Assembly: GCF_024746815.1 (NCBI RefSeq)
Contig: NZ_CP080525.1
Location: 4,334,501-4,398,500 of the forward strand
From: Mesorhizobium sp. AR07
GTDB lineage: Bacteria > Pseudomonadota > Alphaproteobacteria > Rhizobiales > Rhizobiaceae
DNA length: 64,000 bases
Direction of reading: 5' to 3'
The number at the start of each line of letters is the position of its first letter. The first letter of the stretch is position 1. Below the pieces are notes generated by a model. The model was not told the origin of the DNA. It searched no databases and saw only the letters and a list, made by a program, of their open reading frames with translations. The translations under genes and the position numbers were made by a program. Shown here piece by piece: positions 29,584 through 39,234 of this stretch.

Positions 29584-29732
29584 CTGCCGATTGCTGGCGG
29601 GACAGCGCGAAGGATCGCGACGTGTCTGACTTGCCAGCGGCGCCCCGCACAACCCATGCGGTTTTCCGCACAATCCCCTCGCCCCTCTCGCGCCATGCTC
29701 AGACCCAGCAACCCACGCAAGGCCAAGTCCCC

Positions 29733-31037
29733 ATGAGCATCGCCGTTTTCGACCCCGACAGCACCGAAGACGTCGACTTCAAGGACCGCGTGCGCCACCC
29801 TGCCGCCGCCGATCCGGCCGGCGGCATGTGGCTGTCCGATACCGAGCCGTCCTTCATCGATGCCGACGCCTTGCGCAAGGGGCGGCTGGCCAAGCTGCGC
29901 GGCTGGATGCGTGAGGCCGGCTATGGCGGCGTCGTTTTGTTCGACCCCTACAACCAGCGCTATGCCACCGGCTCGCGCAACATGTTCGGCTATTTCCTGC
30001 GCAACTCGACGCGCTATTTCTTCGTGCCGACCGTTGGGCCGATCGTGCTGTTCGAATACCCGCAGAGCTACCATGTCTCCATGGTGCTCGACACGATCGA
30101 CGAGGCGCGTCCGTCCAAGCTGGTGTGGTCGTCGGTCTCGGGCCGCGACGACGAGACCGCCGGCCCGTTCGCCGACGAGATCGCCGAACTGTTGAAGCAG
30201 CATGGCGGCGGCTCGATGAAGCTCGGGCTCGACCGCTGCAGCCATCTGCAGGCACTCGCCCTGGAAAAGCGCGGCTGCGAGGTCAGGGATTGCCAGGGCG
30301 AAATCCTCGCCGTGCGCGCGGTGAAGACGCCGGAGGAAGTAAAATGCCTGCAAGTGTCGATGGCCGGCGCCGAGGCGGCCGTCTATGCCGTGCGCGAGGC
30401 GATCAAGCCCGGCGTCTCCGAAAACGACCTGTTCGCCATCATGTATGGCGAGGTCATCCGCCAGGGCGGCGAGTTCATCGAAACCCGGCTCTTGACCTCC
30501 GGCCAGCGCACCAACCCTTGGTTCAACGAGGCCAGCGGCCGCAAGATCCGGCCCGGCGAACTCTTGGCGCTCGATACCGACACCATCGGCTGCTACGGCT
30601 ATTATTCGGATTTCTCCCGCACCTTCCGCTGCGGACCGGGCAAGCCGACGCCCTACCAGAAGTCGCTCTACCGCATGGCGCACGACCAGGTTCAGCACAA
30701 CATCGGGGTCGTCAAACCCGGCATGGCGTTCCGCGAGATCGCCGAAAAGGCCTGGAAGATCCCCGACCGCTTCGTCGACCAGCGCTACACCTCGGTCATG
30801 CACGGCGTCGGCATGCATGGCGAAACGCCGTTCATCGCGCACGCCATGGACTACGAGACCTATGGCCGCGACGGCCATATCGTGCCAGGCATGGTGGTGA
30901 GCGTGGAAAGCTATATCGGCGAGAAGGGCGGCCGCGAGGGCGTCAAGCTGGAGGACGAGATCCTGATCACCGACACCGGCACCGAACTCCTGTCGCGCTT
31001 CCCCTATGAGGACGAGTTTCTGGAGAAACAGGTTTGA
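29733..31037 (+). CDS. M24-family metalloenzyme, DddP-like
   Basis: A 434-residue pita-bread-fold protein of the Xaa-Pro peptidase/creatinase superfamily. Visible metal ligands are D281 and D283 (ALDTDTIG), D293 (YYSDFSRTF), H357 (MHGVGMHG), E392 (VESYIGE) and E407 (KLEDEIL). Counted against the DMSP lyase DddP numbering that I remember, all six show a constant offset of 14, and RLLTSGQRTNPWFNE closely resembles DddP. The proposed DddP catalytic Asp377 would fall at Gly363, so DMSP lyase activity is doubtful. ATG 29733 is chosen because upstream frame content is the antisense shadow of glxA. Confidence 0.85.
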   Translation: MSIAVFDPDSTEDVDFKDRVRHPAAADPAGGMWLSDTEPSFIDADALRKGRLAKLRGWMREAGYGGVVLFDPYNQRYATGSRNMFGYFLRNSTRYFFVPTVGPIVLFEYPQSYHVSMVLDTIDEARPSKLVWSSVSGRDDETAGPFADEIAELLKQHGGGSMKLGLDRCSHLQALALEKRGCEVRDCQGEILAVRAVKTPEEVKCLQVSMAGAEAAVYAVREAIKPGVSENDLFAIMYGEVIRQGGEFIETRLLTSGQRTNPWFNEASGRKIRPGELLALDTDTIGCYGYYSDFSRTFRCGPGKPTPYQKSLYRMAHDQVQHNIGVVKPGMAFREIAEKAWKIPDRFVDQRYTSVMHGVGMHGETPFIAHAMDYETYGRDGHIVPGMVVSVESYIGEKGGREGVKLEDEILITDTGTELLSRFPYEDEFLEKQV

Positions 31038-31090
31038 TGCTCGCTGCTCGCCTTGTTGAACCGTCGCGAACGTTTGGGGATAGCCGCAGC

Positions 31091-31287
31091 GCCCATCGCT
31101 TCGTCATCCTAGGGCGAAGCAAGGAGCGCAGCGACGCGGCGCAGACCCTAGGATCCATGCCGCGACTTCAAAGCGCTGCCACGGTCCGGAATCTGCTCCG
31201 TTGCAAGCTACGCCCGAGGTCACGGCATGGATCCTCGGGTCTGCGCGTCCGCTTCGCTCCCGCTCCGCCCGTGGATGACGAAGTCGG
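31091..31287. repeat. palindromic repeat, family E
   Basis: TCGTCATCCTAGGGCGAAGC and CGCCCGTGGATGACGA mark the outer arms of a long imperfect palindrome, with inner arms ATCCATGCCG and CGGCATGGAT. It lies in the gap after the DddP-like gene. Confidence 0.65.
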
Positions 31288-31365
31288 GGGGCTTCGGCCA
31301 ATCCCTACGGCTTCCGATAGCGCACTGAGAGCGACTGCATCGGCTCTTGCGTGCCCAGGCGCAGC

Positions 31366-32046
31366 ATGAAAACCCCCATCGCCATCCAGCGCGGCACCGT
31401 GGCCGCCGCCTTCATCGACCTGCAGGAAGAGCACCGGCAGGACCAGCGCTATCTGGTCGAGGGTTTTGCCGGCATCCTCGCCAACGTCCGGCGCCTGCAG
31501 GCGGCGGCGCGGCAAAACCATGTGCCGCTCTACCACTGGGCCTACATCGTTGACCTCGACAAACAGGACCGGCCCTTTCATCCGCTGAGCGCCGACGGCA
31601 AGTCGGCCTTCTCCGACAAGAGCGACCCGCTGACCGCAATCTGCCATGAGGTCGCGCCCGCCAAGGACGAGGCCCTGCTGATCAAGGCCGAGGCCAGCGC
31701 CTTCCGCAGCGGCCCGGCCACCGATCAGTTGAAGGCGCGCGGCATCGAATGGCTTGTTATCGCCGGCGTCTGGACCGAGGCCTGCATTGACGCCTCAGTC
31801 AAGGATGCCGTCGCGAAGGGCTTTCGCGTGCTGCTGGTCAAGGATGCCTGCGGCAGCGGCAGTGCTGCCATGCACCAGACCGGCATCCTCAACCTCGCCA
31901 ACCGGCTCTATGGCGGCGCCGTCACCGATACCGACGGCGCGTGCCGGCTGCTGGCGGGTGAAAGCGTCACCGTCTGGCAGGTCGAAGGCTCGGTGCCGCT
32001 GCGCTTCAGTTTTGAAAACGCGGCGGAGCTCTACGCGGATCTATGA
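31366..32046 (+). CDS. isochorismatase-family cysteine hydrolase
   Basis: A 226-residue isochorismatase-fold hydrolase with the triad D18 (AFIDLQ), K107 (LIKAEASAF) and C140 (VWTEACIDAS). The family includes amidases such as N-carbamoylsarcosine amidase, nicotinamidase and ureidoacrylate hydrolase. Length is normal. It is 18 bases before the esterase gene; the reaction is unknown. Confidence 0.87.
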   Translation: MKTPIAIQRGTVAAAFIDLQEEHRQDQRYLVEGFAGILANVRRLQAAARQNHVPLYHWAYIVDLDKQDRPFHPLSADGKSAFSDKSDPLTAICHEVAPAKDEALLIKAEASAFRSGPATDQLKARGIEWLVIAGVWTEACIDASVKDAVAKGFRVLLVKDACGSGSAAMHQTGILNLANRLYGGAVTDTDGACRLLAGESVTVWQVEGSVPLRFSFENAAELYADL

Positions 32047-32064
32047 CAGGTTGAGCAGACCGAA

Positions 32065-33015
32065 ATGACCAGCCGCGGCAAATACGAGACCCGCCTCGAC
32101 CCGTCTTTGTGGGCCTATATCGACGCGGTCAACACCTGGTATCCGCCCGAGATCATCGGCCTGCCGATCGACAGGCAGCGCGCGGTCTATGACAGCATGT
32201 GCCGGGCCTTCCACCAGGGTCGCCCACCAGGGGTCAAAGCCAGCGACGGCCTGATTGCTGCCGCCGACCGTGACATCCCGGTCCGCCGCTACCGGCTCGC
32301 CGGCACGGTCGCGCGGGCCATGGTGGTCTACTTTCACGGCGGCGGCTTCATCCTTGGCGGGCTCGACAGTCATGACGACATCTGCGCCGAGCTCTGCGCC
32401 GGCACCGGTTTCGACGTGCTGTCGGTCGACTACCGGCTGGCGCCCGAGCATCTGCACCCCGCCGCCTTCGACGACGCCGTCACCGCCTTCGAATGGGCGG
32501 CGGCGACCATCGACCTGCCGCTTGTGCTGTGCGGCGAAAGCGCCGGCGGCAACCTGGCGGCAGCGGTGGCGCAGGCGACACGCCGCCATATCAGAGCCGC
32601 GACCGGCCAGCTGCTCATCTATCCCGAACTCGGCGGCGATGAGAGCGCCGGCTCCTATATCGAGCACGCCGACGCGCCGCTGCTGTCGGTGGCCGACATC
32701 GCCTTCTACCGCGACGTCCGCGCGGCCAGGCGCCAATCGCCCGACGACCCGACCTTCTCGCCGCTGCGCGACACCGATTTCTCCGCCCTGCCGCCGACGG
32801 TGATCGTCACCGCCGAATGCGATCCGCTGTCGTCGGATGGCGAGACCTACCGCGACCGCATTTTGGCCAACGGCGGCAAGGCATGGTGGCACGAAGAGCC
32901 GGGATTGGTGCACAGCTTCCTGCGCGCCCGCACGACTGTGCCGGCCGCGGCGGAGGCGTTTGGGCGGATCGTGGCGGCGGTTGGCGCGCTGGGCCGGGGC
33001 GAGTGGCCGTATTGA
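32065..33015 (+). CDS. alpha/beta hydrolase (HSL-type esterase)
   Basis: A 316-residue hydrolase of the hormone-sensitive-lipase family. The oxyanion motif HGGG is at residues 91-94, nucleophile S159 lies in GESAGG, the likely acid Asp is in AECDPLSSDG and the His in LVHSF. It follows the isochorismatase-type gene closely and probably shares its transcript. It likely hydrolyses a small ester or related substrate. Confidence 0.88.
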   Translation: MTSRGKYETRLDPSLWAYIDAVNTWYPPEIIGLPIDRQRAVYDSMCRAFHQGRPPGVKASDGLIAAADRDIPVRRYRLAGTVARAMVVYFHGGGFILGGLDSHDDICAELCAGTGFDVLSVDYRLAPEHLHPAAFDDAVTAFEWAAATIDLPLVLCGESAGGNLAAAVAQATRRHIRAATGQLLIYPELGGDESAGSYIEHADAPLLSVADIAFYRDVRAARRQSPDDPTFSPLRDTDFSALPPTVIVTAECDPLSSDGETYRDRILANGGKAWWHEEPGLVHSFLRARTTVPAAAEAFGRIVAAVGALGRGEWPY

Positions 33016-33046
33016 GGGCCGAGGAGAAGGCGCCAGCGGCGAGGCG

Positions 33047-33098
33047 CCAATCTCCCCCCTTGAGGGGGAGATGCCCGGCAGGGCAGAGGGGGGCGCGA
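33047..33098. repeat. family A repeat arm
   Basis: AATCTCCCCCCTTGAGGGGG and the following GGCAGGGCAGAGGGGGGCGC form one arm of family A, 31 bases after the esterase stop. Confidence 0.65.
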
Positions 33099-33114
33099 AG
33101 GATCGCGGCTTCAT

Positions 33115-33268
33115 TCCAGCTTGGGTTCCTCGCCCCCCACGCGAGTGGGGGAGAGGTGGCTCGGCGAAGTCGAGACGGAGAGGGGGAACCGCGCCATACG
33201 AAAGCCCCCTCTCCGGCCGCTTCGCGGTCACCTCTCCCCCGCTTTGCGGGGGCGAGGAACCCAGCTCT
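33115..33268. repeat. palindromic repeat, family F
   Basis: GGGTTCCTCGCCCCCCACGC and its inverted counterpart GGGGGCGAGGAACCC bound an element with inner arms GAGAGGTGGCTCGGC and GCGGTCACCTCTCCCCC. It sits between two family A arms. Confidence 0.65.
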
Positions 33269-33280
33269 TGACAAGTCCGC

Positions 33281-33336
33281 GGGACAGCGTCCCCCTCTGT
33301 CCTGCCGGACATCTCCCCCTCAAGTGGGGAGATTGG
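33281..33336. repeat. family A repeat arm
   Basis: CCCCTCTGTCCTGCCGGACA through AAGTGGGGAGATTGGC, the opposite arm of family A. With 33047-33098 and family F it makes up the 473-base gap before the solute-binding protein. Confidence 0.65.
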
Positions 33337-33489
33337 CTAATCCCCCCTCGCGGAACACCGCACAATCACTGCGGAAACCAGAACACTCCCCAACGTCACC
33401 CCGCTTTATCATTCCTCCAGGCACCCGGCGGTCGCGTCCGCCCCCGCGTCTGTCGATCGACCGGGGCGCCCAACAACAGGGGAACGACG

Positions 33490-35130
33490 ATGAAATTCAT
33501 GCTGACCGACAGGAAATTGCACCCGAAAGCCAAACCCGTCGCCGACGATTTCAGGACGGGCGGCATCAATCGCCGCGAATATCTCGCTTTGATGGCCGGC
33601 CTCGGCGTCAGCGCCGCCGGCGCACTGGCGCTGGGTGGCCTTGCCTCAACGCCGGCCCGCGCCGCCCAGCCGAAGAAAGGCGGCGTGTTGCGCGTTGCCA
33701 TGAACGTCAAGGGCTTCAAGGACCCGCGCACCTTCGACGGCGTGGAGATGTCGAACATCGCCCGCCACTGCAACGAATATCTGGTGCGCTGGAACACCGA
33801 TTTCTCCTTCGAACCCTGGCTGCTCGAAGGCTGGGAGGCGAGTGACGACGCCAAGACGCTGACGCTGCATGTGCGCAAGGGCATCACCTGGTCGAATGGC
33901 GATGCCTTCAACGCCGACGACGTCATCCACAACCTCACCCGCTGGTGCGACGCCTCCGTAGCAGGCAATTCGGTCGCCGCGCGCATGGGCGCGCTGGTCA
34001 ATGCCGACACCAAGAAGCTCGTCGATGGCGGCATCCAGAGGGTCGACGACTTCACGATAAAACTCAATCTGCCGAAACCCGACATCTCGCTGATCGCCGG
34101 CATGGCCGACTATCCGGCGCTGATCATGCACCGCTCCTATGAGGGTGACGGCGACCCCAGGAAGGCGCTGGCCATCACCACCGGCCCGTGCGAGCTGGTC
34201 AGCTGGGATGCCGAGACCGGTGCCGAGGTGAAGCGCAAGGACAAGCCCTGGTGGAAGGGCGAGTTCTGGCTCGACGGCATCAAATGGGTCGATTACGGCT
34301 CCGACCCCAACGCCATGCTGTCGGCGTTCGAATCCGGCGAGATCGACACCGACCACGAAACCGCCTCCGATGCCGTCTCGCAGACCGACAAGATGGGGCT
34401 CAAAAATTCCGAGATCGCCACCGGCTCCACCATCGTCGCCCGCTTCAATGTCGGCAACGCGCCCTATGACGACGCCAAGGCGCGCCGCGCCGCCCAGCTC
34501 GCCGTCGACAATGCCGCCGTGCTGAAGCTCGGCCTCGACGACAGGGGCAAGCCCGCCGACAACCACCATGTCGGCCCCATGCACCCCGAATATGCCGATA
34601 TCGGCCCGGCCAAACGTGACGTGGAGGCGGCGAAAAAACTGCTCGCCGAGGCCGGCAAGGCCGACCACGAATTCGACCTCATCTCCGTCGATGTCGAATG
34701 GCAAAAGAGCACCGGCGACGCCATCGCCGCCCAGATGCGCGAGGCCGGCCTGAAGATCAAGCGCACCGTGCTGCCCGCCGCCACCTTCTGGAACGACTGG
34801 AGCAAATACCCCTTCTCCTGCACCGAATGGCTCGGCCGCCCGCTCGGCGTCCAGGTGCTGGCGCTGGCCTACAAATCGGGCGCCGCCTGGAACGAGAGCG
34901 CCTACAAGAACCCGGAGTTCGACACCCTGCTCGACAAGGCGCTGGCAACGCCGGACGCCAAGGCGCGCAAGGAGATCATGGCCAAGATCGAGCAGAATCT
35001 GCGCGATTCCGGCATCATCATCCAACCCTACTGGCGCTCGGTCTACCGCACCTACCGCAAAGGCATCGAAGGCTGCGAACAGCACCAGGCGCTGGAGCAG
35101 CATTTTGAGAAGGTGTGGATTGAGAGTTGA
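33490..35130 (+). CDS. ABC transporter solute-binding protein, family 5 (oligopeptide/opine type)
   Basis: A 546-residue SBP_bac_5 protein. The N-terminal region has a Tat-like twin arginine ([12 protein letters not shown]) before a hydrophobic segment ending PARAAQ. The family core includes [20 protein letters not shown], and the later segments fit Dpp/Opp binding proteins. No permease or ATPase genes follow, so it is an orphan or works with a distant transporter. It closes the GlxA-DddP-like-hydrolase run and could deliver its substrate. Confidence 0.88.
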   Translation: MKFMLTDRKLHPKAKPVADDFRTGGINRREYLALMAGLGVSAAGALALGGLASTPARAAQPKKGGVLRVAMNVKGFKDPRTFDGVEMSNIARHCNEYLVRWNTDFSFEPWLLEGWEASDDAKTLTLHVRKGITWSNGDAFNADDVIHNLTRWCDASVAGNSVAARMGALVNADTKKLVDGGIQRVDDFTIKLNLPKPDISLIAGMADYPALIMHRSYEGDGDPRKALAITTGPCELVSWDAETGAEVKRKDKPWWKGEFWLDGIKWVDYGSDPNAMLSAFESGEIDTDHETASDAVSQTDKMGLKNSEIATGSTIVARFNVGNAPYDDAKARRAAQLAVDNAAVLKLGLDDRGKPADNHHVGPMHPEYADIGPAKRDVEAAKKLLAEAGKADHEFDLISVDVEWQKSTGDAIAAQMREAGLKIKRTVLPAATFWNDWSKYPFSCTEWLGRPLGVQVLALAYKSGAAWNESAYKNPEFDTLLDKALATPDAKARKEIMAKIEQNLRDSGIIIQPYWRSVYRTYRKGIEGCEQHQALEQHFEKVWIES

Positions 35131-35148
35131 GAGCGCGCCGACGCTTCT

Positions 35149-35377
35149 TGCCTTCTCCCTTTGTGGGAGAAGGTGGATTGCCGCAAAAGCGGCAAGACGG
35201 ATGAGGGGTGTTCCAGCTTGGCGATACGTCAACAGTCACCGCATTAAAGCAAGGACCACCAACGCCTCACTCCGTCCAGCACCCCTCAACCGTCTCGGCG
35301 CTGCGCGCCGATCCACCGCCCTGGGCGAGTCACGGGCCTCGCCCGCCCTTCGGGCACCACAAGGGGAGAAGGCAAGA
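35149..35377. repeat. palindromic repeat, family D
   Basis: CCTTCTCCCTTTGTGGGAGA and GGGTGCCCGAAGGGCG-type arms with inner GACGGATGAGGGGTG and CACCCCTCAACCGTC. Related copies are at 45208-45275 (single arm) and 45683-45838. Confidence 0.65.
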
Positions 35378-35385
35378 GGGCGCCC

Positions 35386-35600
35386 CTACCGCCCCATCTT
35401 CACATGCGGCGCCAGCCGGCGGATCGCGACCATCATGTCGGTCTCCGAAATATCCAGCGACGACCTCTCCATATGCACGGTGTCCCCGCCCACCTCAGCA
35501 TCAGGTCCAGCGCATTGGCGTTGGAATATTTGATCGCCTCGGGCAAGGCTCCGGTCAGTTCGAAATCGACCAATGTCGGCCCGCCATGGTTGCCATGCAC
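35386..35600 (-). pseudogene. gene remnant with frameshift, family unknown
   Basis: On the minus strand one frame reads HGNHGGPTLVDFELTGALPE and on through NANALDLML. A shift of frame then gives VGGDTVHMERSSLDISETDM, ending HVKMGR and a stop at 35386-35388. The two parts look like one short protein end broken by a frameshift, with no start of its own. It lies just past the stop of the membrane protein gene at 35608. I do not recognise the family. Confidence 0.4.
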
Positions 35601-35607
35601 CGTAGGG

Positions 35608-36324
35608 CTACGCCCGACTGTCCGGCGAACCTTCGAGCGGCTTTCCGGCAGAAACTCCGGGTCGTTCCCGGCAGAAATACAGGATCACCAGCATCACCGC
35701 GATAAGAACAATGGCGTAGTAGACCGATCCGCGTGCATAGACCTCAGCCTTCTCCACGGGAAGCGAGCGCCCTTGGCTGGCTGCACGCGCAATGATCGAG
35801 GCTATCAGCGCGTCGCGGGAGAAGGCGACGTTTATCACGGTCACTGGCAGGGCCGACGCGAACAGCAGGGCATTGTAGCGCTTCGCTTTCGGCTGGAACC
35901 GCAGCAACATCACGCCACACCAACTGCAAAGGGCGCTGTAGAGCGCCACAGCCGCCGTCTTCAACGGCGTGTGCTCGACCATGAGCAGGAACGGCGTGCC
36001 GTCGCCAGGTTCGGTCAGGCGCAGCAGGTACCAAATCCCGGAGATGAAGCCCAGCGTGCCGAGCAAGAGGTTGGCCCATTGACGCTGGCCGGCGGGTTGC
36101 TCGGCAAGCGCATAGGCCAAAAGCCACTCGCCCAGCGAGGCGTTGGCGAAACGTAACACGCAGAGCAATATCAGCGACAGAACCTGCCGGGCCGCCCATG
36201 ACATCGGCTGGCCAAGAACGGTCTCCGCAACGCCGGGAAACAACCGGTCAACCAGAACAACGGCCGCGTTTATCCAGACGTAGTCGATGCAGAGACTGAG
36301 AAACCGCAGGACATATTTGCGCAA
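35608..36324 (-). CDS. multi-pass membrane protein of unknown function
   Basis: 238 residues with about six hydrophobic segments, among them VLSLILLCVLRFANASL, LLLGTLGFISGIWYLL and YYAIVLIAVMLVILYF. No signature recognised, though the first part loosely recalls RDD-type membrane proteins. The next gene upstream on the same strand ends 48 bases away, so the two may be co-transcribed. Confidence 0.6.
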   Translation of the reverse strand: MRKYVLRFLSLCIDYVWINAAVVLVDRLFPGVAETVLGQPMSWAARQVLSLILLCVLRFANASLGEWLLAYALAEQPAGQRQWANLLLGTLGFISGIWYLLRLTEPGDGTPFLLMVEHTPLKTAAVALYSALCSWCGVMLLRFQPKAKRYNALLFASALPVTVINVAFSRDALIASIIARAASQGRSLPVEKAEVYARGSVYYAIVLIAVMLVILYFCRERPGVSAGKPLEGSPDSRA

Positions 36325-36372
36325 TTTGAAATCCCCTGAAAGGCCAGATGTATCCCCTCTGCCAGCCGCTCA

Positions 36373-36885
36373 TCAATCGGATTTCAGCAAGGTCCAGATC
36401 CAGCCGATGAAGGTAAGCAGCAGGAACGGATAGCCGGCGGCGGGCAGCGGCGACGAGGTCGGCAGCAAAGGCGTGCCCCAGATGATCAGGCCCGCCGACA
36501 CGACAAACAACGCGGCAGCCACGACAGCGGTGAGCCGCATCCACAAGGCAAAGGTTTTCGGCGTGCTGATCAGCACAAGTGCCGCCGCCCACAGCGAGAT
36601 GCCGCCGACATAGGAAGGCACGCTGGCCTCGAGGCCCGCCGCATTGCCGGCCAGCAGCAGGCTCTCGCCGGCGAGAAAGGTCAGGAACCCGGCCGCAACG
36701 CAGTCATTGCCCAGCCGCTGATACTTCATCGTCAACAGCGCGGTCGCCACCACGAGTGCCACGCCGTCGATCGTCCACAGCGTTTCGCGCAGCGCGTCGC
36801 TGCCCACGAAGGTGCCGGCAAGGCCAAGAGCGCCGCCGATGGCGAGGCCGATCGCGGCGACGATGTCCAGAGGATTGGAACGCAT
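36373..36885 (-). CDS. multi-pass membrane protein of unknown function
   Basis: 170 residues with five to six hydrophobic segments (IVAAIGLAIGGALGLAGTFV at the N-terminus and YPFLLLTFIGWIWTLL at the C-terminus). No family recognised. Codon use is host-like. It lies 48 bases upstream of a second membrane protein gene in the same direction. Confidence 0.65.
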   Translation of the reverse strand: MRSNPLDIVAAIGLAIGGALGLAGTFVGSDALRETLWTIDGVALVVATALLTMKYQRLGNDCVAAGFLTFLAGESLLLAGNAAGLEASVPSYVGGISLWAAALVLISTPKTFALWMRLTAVVAAALFVVSAGLIIWGTPLLPTSSPLPAAGYPFLLLTFIGWIWTLLKSD

Positions 36886-37209
36886 TTGAGATCTCCTCCA
36901 AGCCGAGGAGAGGATACGCCAAGGCGGGGCGTTCTCAAAGAGTGGTCCGTTGTCCAGAGGGCAGCGCGTTGGGCGGCGCGATGCGGATGGGGTCGGGCGG
37001 TGCTCGGTCAGCTCAAGATTGATCAGCCGAGGCAGCCGACCGCAAACAGGATGAGCAGGAACACCGGCCCGCGCGCGGTATCAGAAGAATGCGCCACGAA
37101 CGTCAGCACGCCGACGACGGCCGCGCGACAAACGGCGCGATCGCCTTGAAGGTGGCTCCTAAAAGGCATTCCGGTGGAAGCCGAGGACGCACCGAGGAAA
37201 GCCAATACT
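36886..37209. other. gap at the left edge of the accessory island
   Basis: 324 bases with no convincing gene. A 60-codon minus-strand frame at 37023-37205 ends in the hydrophobic AAVVGVLTFVAHSSDTARG and LILFAVGCLG; it may be the tail of a lost membrane-protein gene. No tRNA or attachment-site repeat was seen. Confidence 0.3.
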
Positions 37210-37623
37210 TCAACCCAAGAATTCTTCCAGCCGTCCCCTCAATTCAGGTATATCTTTGATCTCGCAGGCCCAGACGACAAGCACTTCCCATCCCGACTCC
37301 CGCAATGCTGATTCCACGCGCAAATCTCGCGCTATGTTGTCTTGGAACTTGGCCTGCCAGAAATCCACACGGGTCTTAGGGGTGGTGGTGTGCCGGCAAC
37401 CTGGATGTCGATGCCAAAAGCAACCATGGACAAACAGAACCCGCTTGCGCCTAGGGAAAACCAAATCTGGTGATCCGGGTAATGAATGACGGTGCAAGCG
37501 AAACCTGTAGCCCATAGAATTCACGAGCCGTCTGATTATCATCTCCGGCTGTGTGTTGCGCGACTTGACGCGGGACATCAAACGGCTTCGATCGGGTGGC
37601 ACGGGTTCCAGTGGTGATGGCAT
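37210..37623 (-). CDS. vsr: very short patch repair endonuclease
   Basis: A 137-residue Vsr endonuclease, which nicks next to T:G mismatches produced by deamination of 5-methylcytosine. The family segments DRSRLMSRVKSRNTQPE, catalytic D53 in GSPDLVF, and HGCFWHRHPGCR (zinc and active-site residues) are present. Vsr genes are normally linked to a C5 cytosine methyltransferase, and one lies 2.9 kb away at 40567-41733. Here it is separated from that gene by the DUF262 and HEPN genes. Confidence 0.95.
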   Translation of the reverse strand: MPSPLEPVPPDRSRLMSRVKSRNTQPEMIIRRLVNSMGYRFRLHRHSLPGSPDLVFPRRKRVLFVHGCFWHRHPGCRHTTTPKTRVDFWQAKFQDNIARDLRVESALRESGWEVLVVWACEIKDIPELRGRLEEFLG

Positions 37624-37699
37624 CTTTTCGTAAGACTCTCTTCGTGCAATCGGTATCTTATATGTGCAGCCAGCGATCGAGACTCAAATAGTGGCAAAA

Positions 37700-38761
37700 A
37701 TGGCAAATCAAGAACTAAGCGAATCAGCAATTCAGGATGCCGTCGAAACCGCTCGGAATGAGGTTCGCTACCTTGTAACCGACTTCCCAGTGGACACACT
37801 TATACGAAAATTTAAAGAAGAAGAAAACGTCGACGAGGGCGACATATATATTCCCAACTACCAGAGGACCCTACAGTGGAGTGTTGATCAAAAATCTTAT
37901 TTCATCGAAAGCCTCCTTCTCAGAATACCTATTCCACCAATCTTTTTCTACGAAGTGGGCGGGCGACTGGAGGTCGTGGACGGATCTCAGAGAATTCGCA
38001 CTTTAGTCGAGTTTCGAAATGATAAGTTTAAACTGAATAATCTTGAAAAACTCGACTCGCTAAATGGTTTAAAGTTCAGCAAAATCCCAATTGTTAGCAA
38101 AAAAAGATTCTTGAACAGCCCGATCCGCTCGTTTGTCCTAGAAGAAGGTACGGATGAAAGCTCTCGAGTTGAACTTTTTCGCAGAATAAACACGTCTTCA
38201 AAGCAGTTAACCGAAGCAGAAATTAGAAATGGAGCTTATCAAGGCCCTTTTCTCGATCTAGTGGTAGATTGTGCCAACAGAAATGTTTTCAAGCACCTCG
38301 CGCCGGGTACAGGTTCGCGCGGCAATAGAAATCCTGAAAGTGAGCGGCAAGAGCTGGTAGCTAGGTTCTTTGTCTATTCACGATCTTACAAGGATTTCGT
38401 CCACGATGTTCAGCGTTTCATCGATAATCATTTCAAAAAACTCAATAAGGAATTGCTTCCAGCGGAGCTGGGAGCGATGTCGGAGGAGTTCGACAGGGTT
38501 ATGAATTTTATCGCACACAATGCGGCGAATGCCTTCTTTAGAACGGATAAGACAAAGCAGGTACCAAGGGTTCGATTCGAAGCTATCGCAGTTGGCGTTT
38601 GCTTAGCTCTTCGAGAGGCTCCGCAGTTGCAAATTGCGAATTTTGATTGGCTTGATGAGGCCGACTTCTACCAATTGATTCGAACTGATGCGAGTAACAG
38701 TGGGCCTCGCCTCAGGTCGAGAATCGAATACGTCCGGGACAAGATTCTTGAACAACAATGA
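37700..38761 (+). CDS. DUF262 domain protein
   Basis: About 353 residues. DUF262 is the ParB/Srx-like domain of GmrS-type nucleases, which bind or hydrolyse nucleotides. PNYQRTLQWS and the hallmark DGSQR (in VVDGSQRIRTLVEF) are visible, followed by FRRINTSSKQLTEAEIRNGA. No HNH/DUF1524 domain is attached, unlike full-length GmrSD. The start is uncertain: ATG 37700 is used, GTG 37664 and GTG 37691 are in frame. It is clearly AT-richer than flanking core genes, pointing to transfer. The stop overlaps the HEPN start (ATGA), so the two proteins are probably partners. Confidence 0.85.
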   Translation: MANQELSESAIQDAVETARNEVRYLVTDFPVDTLIRKFKEEENVDEGDIYIPNYQRTLQWSVDQKSYFIESLLLRIPIPPIFFYEVGGRLEVVDGSQRIRTLVEFRNDKFKLNNLEKLDSLNGLKFSKIPIVSKKRFLNSPIRSFVLEEGTDESSRVELFRRINTSSKQLTEAEIRNGAYQGPFLDLVVDCANRNVFKHLAPGTGSRGNRNPESERQELVARFFVYSRSYKDFVHDVQRFIDNHFKKLNKELLPAELGAMSEEFDRVMNFIAHNAANAFFRTDKTKQVPRVRFEAIAVGVCLALREAPQLQIANFDWLDEADFYQLIRTDASNSGPRLRSRIEYVRDKILEQQ

Positions 38762-39234
38762 GTGAAATCGACGCCCTGGAGACCAAATTTGATGAGCTTG
38801 AAACGGTCCTTAAGCTAACGAGGGAGCTTGAGAAGAGGCAGCGGTCCAACGTTAGAAATTACTACCAGAAGCAGCAGCTCATAGCCTCAGTACGAGCGAC
38901 TACGTATGTAATGCTTTACAATGCTCTGGAAAGCGCGATGCGCGCCGTTATGAAGTCTATACGAGAACGAATTGAAGCAGACGGAATATTGTTTGGCGAT
39001 GCGGCGGAGTACTGGCGGCTTGACGTTGTACAGGCCATTTTCTTAGATCGTATGCAAAACGGAACGAGTCATGGAAATGTACTGACAGATTTTATCCCAC
39101 TAACAAGCTTGCCCTTGGCTTGGGACGAACAAAAGAAAGATCGACTTCCATTTAGTGGAAATTTCGGCCAAGCTTCCGCCCTTAAATTGAAGGATGGTTT
39201 AGCGATCGCTTGGGCCGCGCCGCCACATACCCTA
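38758..39234 (+). pseudogene. HEPN-domain protein, 5' part, split by IS630-family element
   Basis: The first 159 codons of a HEPN-like protein, apparently of the MAE_28990/MAE_18760 type. It begins inside the DUF262 stop (ATGA). The frame is interrupted at a CTAG target after ...PPHTL; read-through into the IS adds only VDGI before a stop. The rest lies at 40383-40613. Base composition is AT-rich like the DUF262 gene. Confidence 0.8.
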
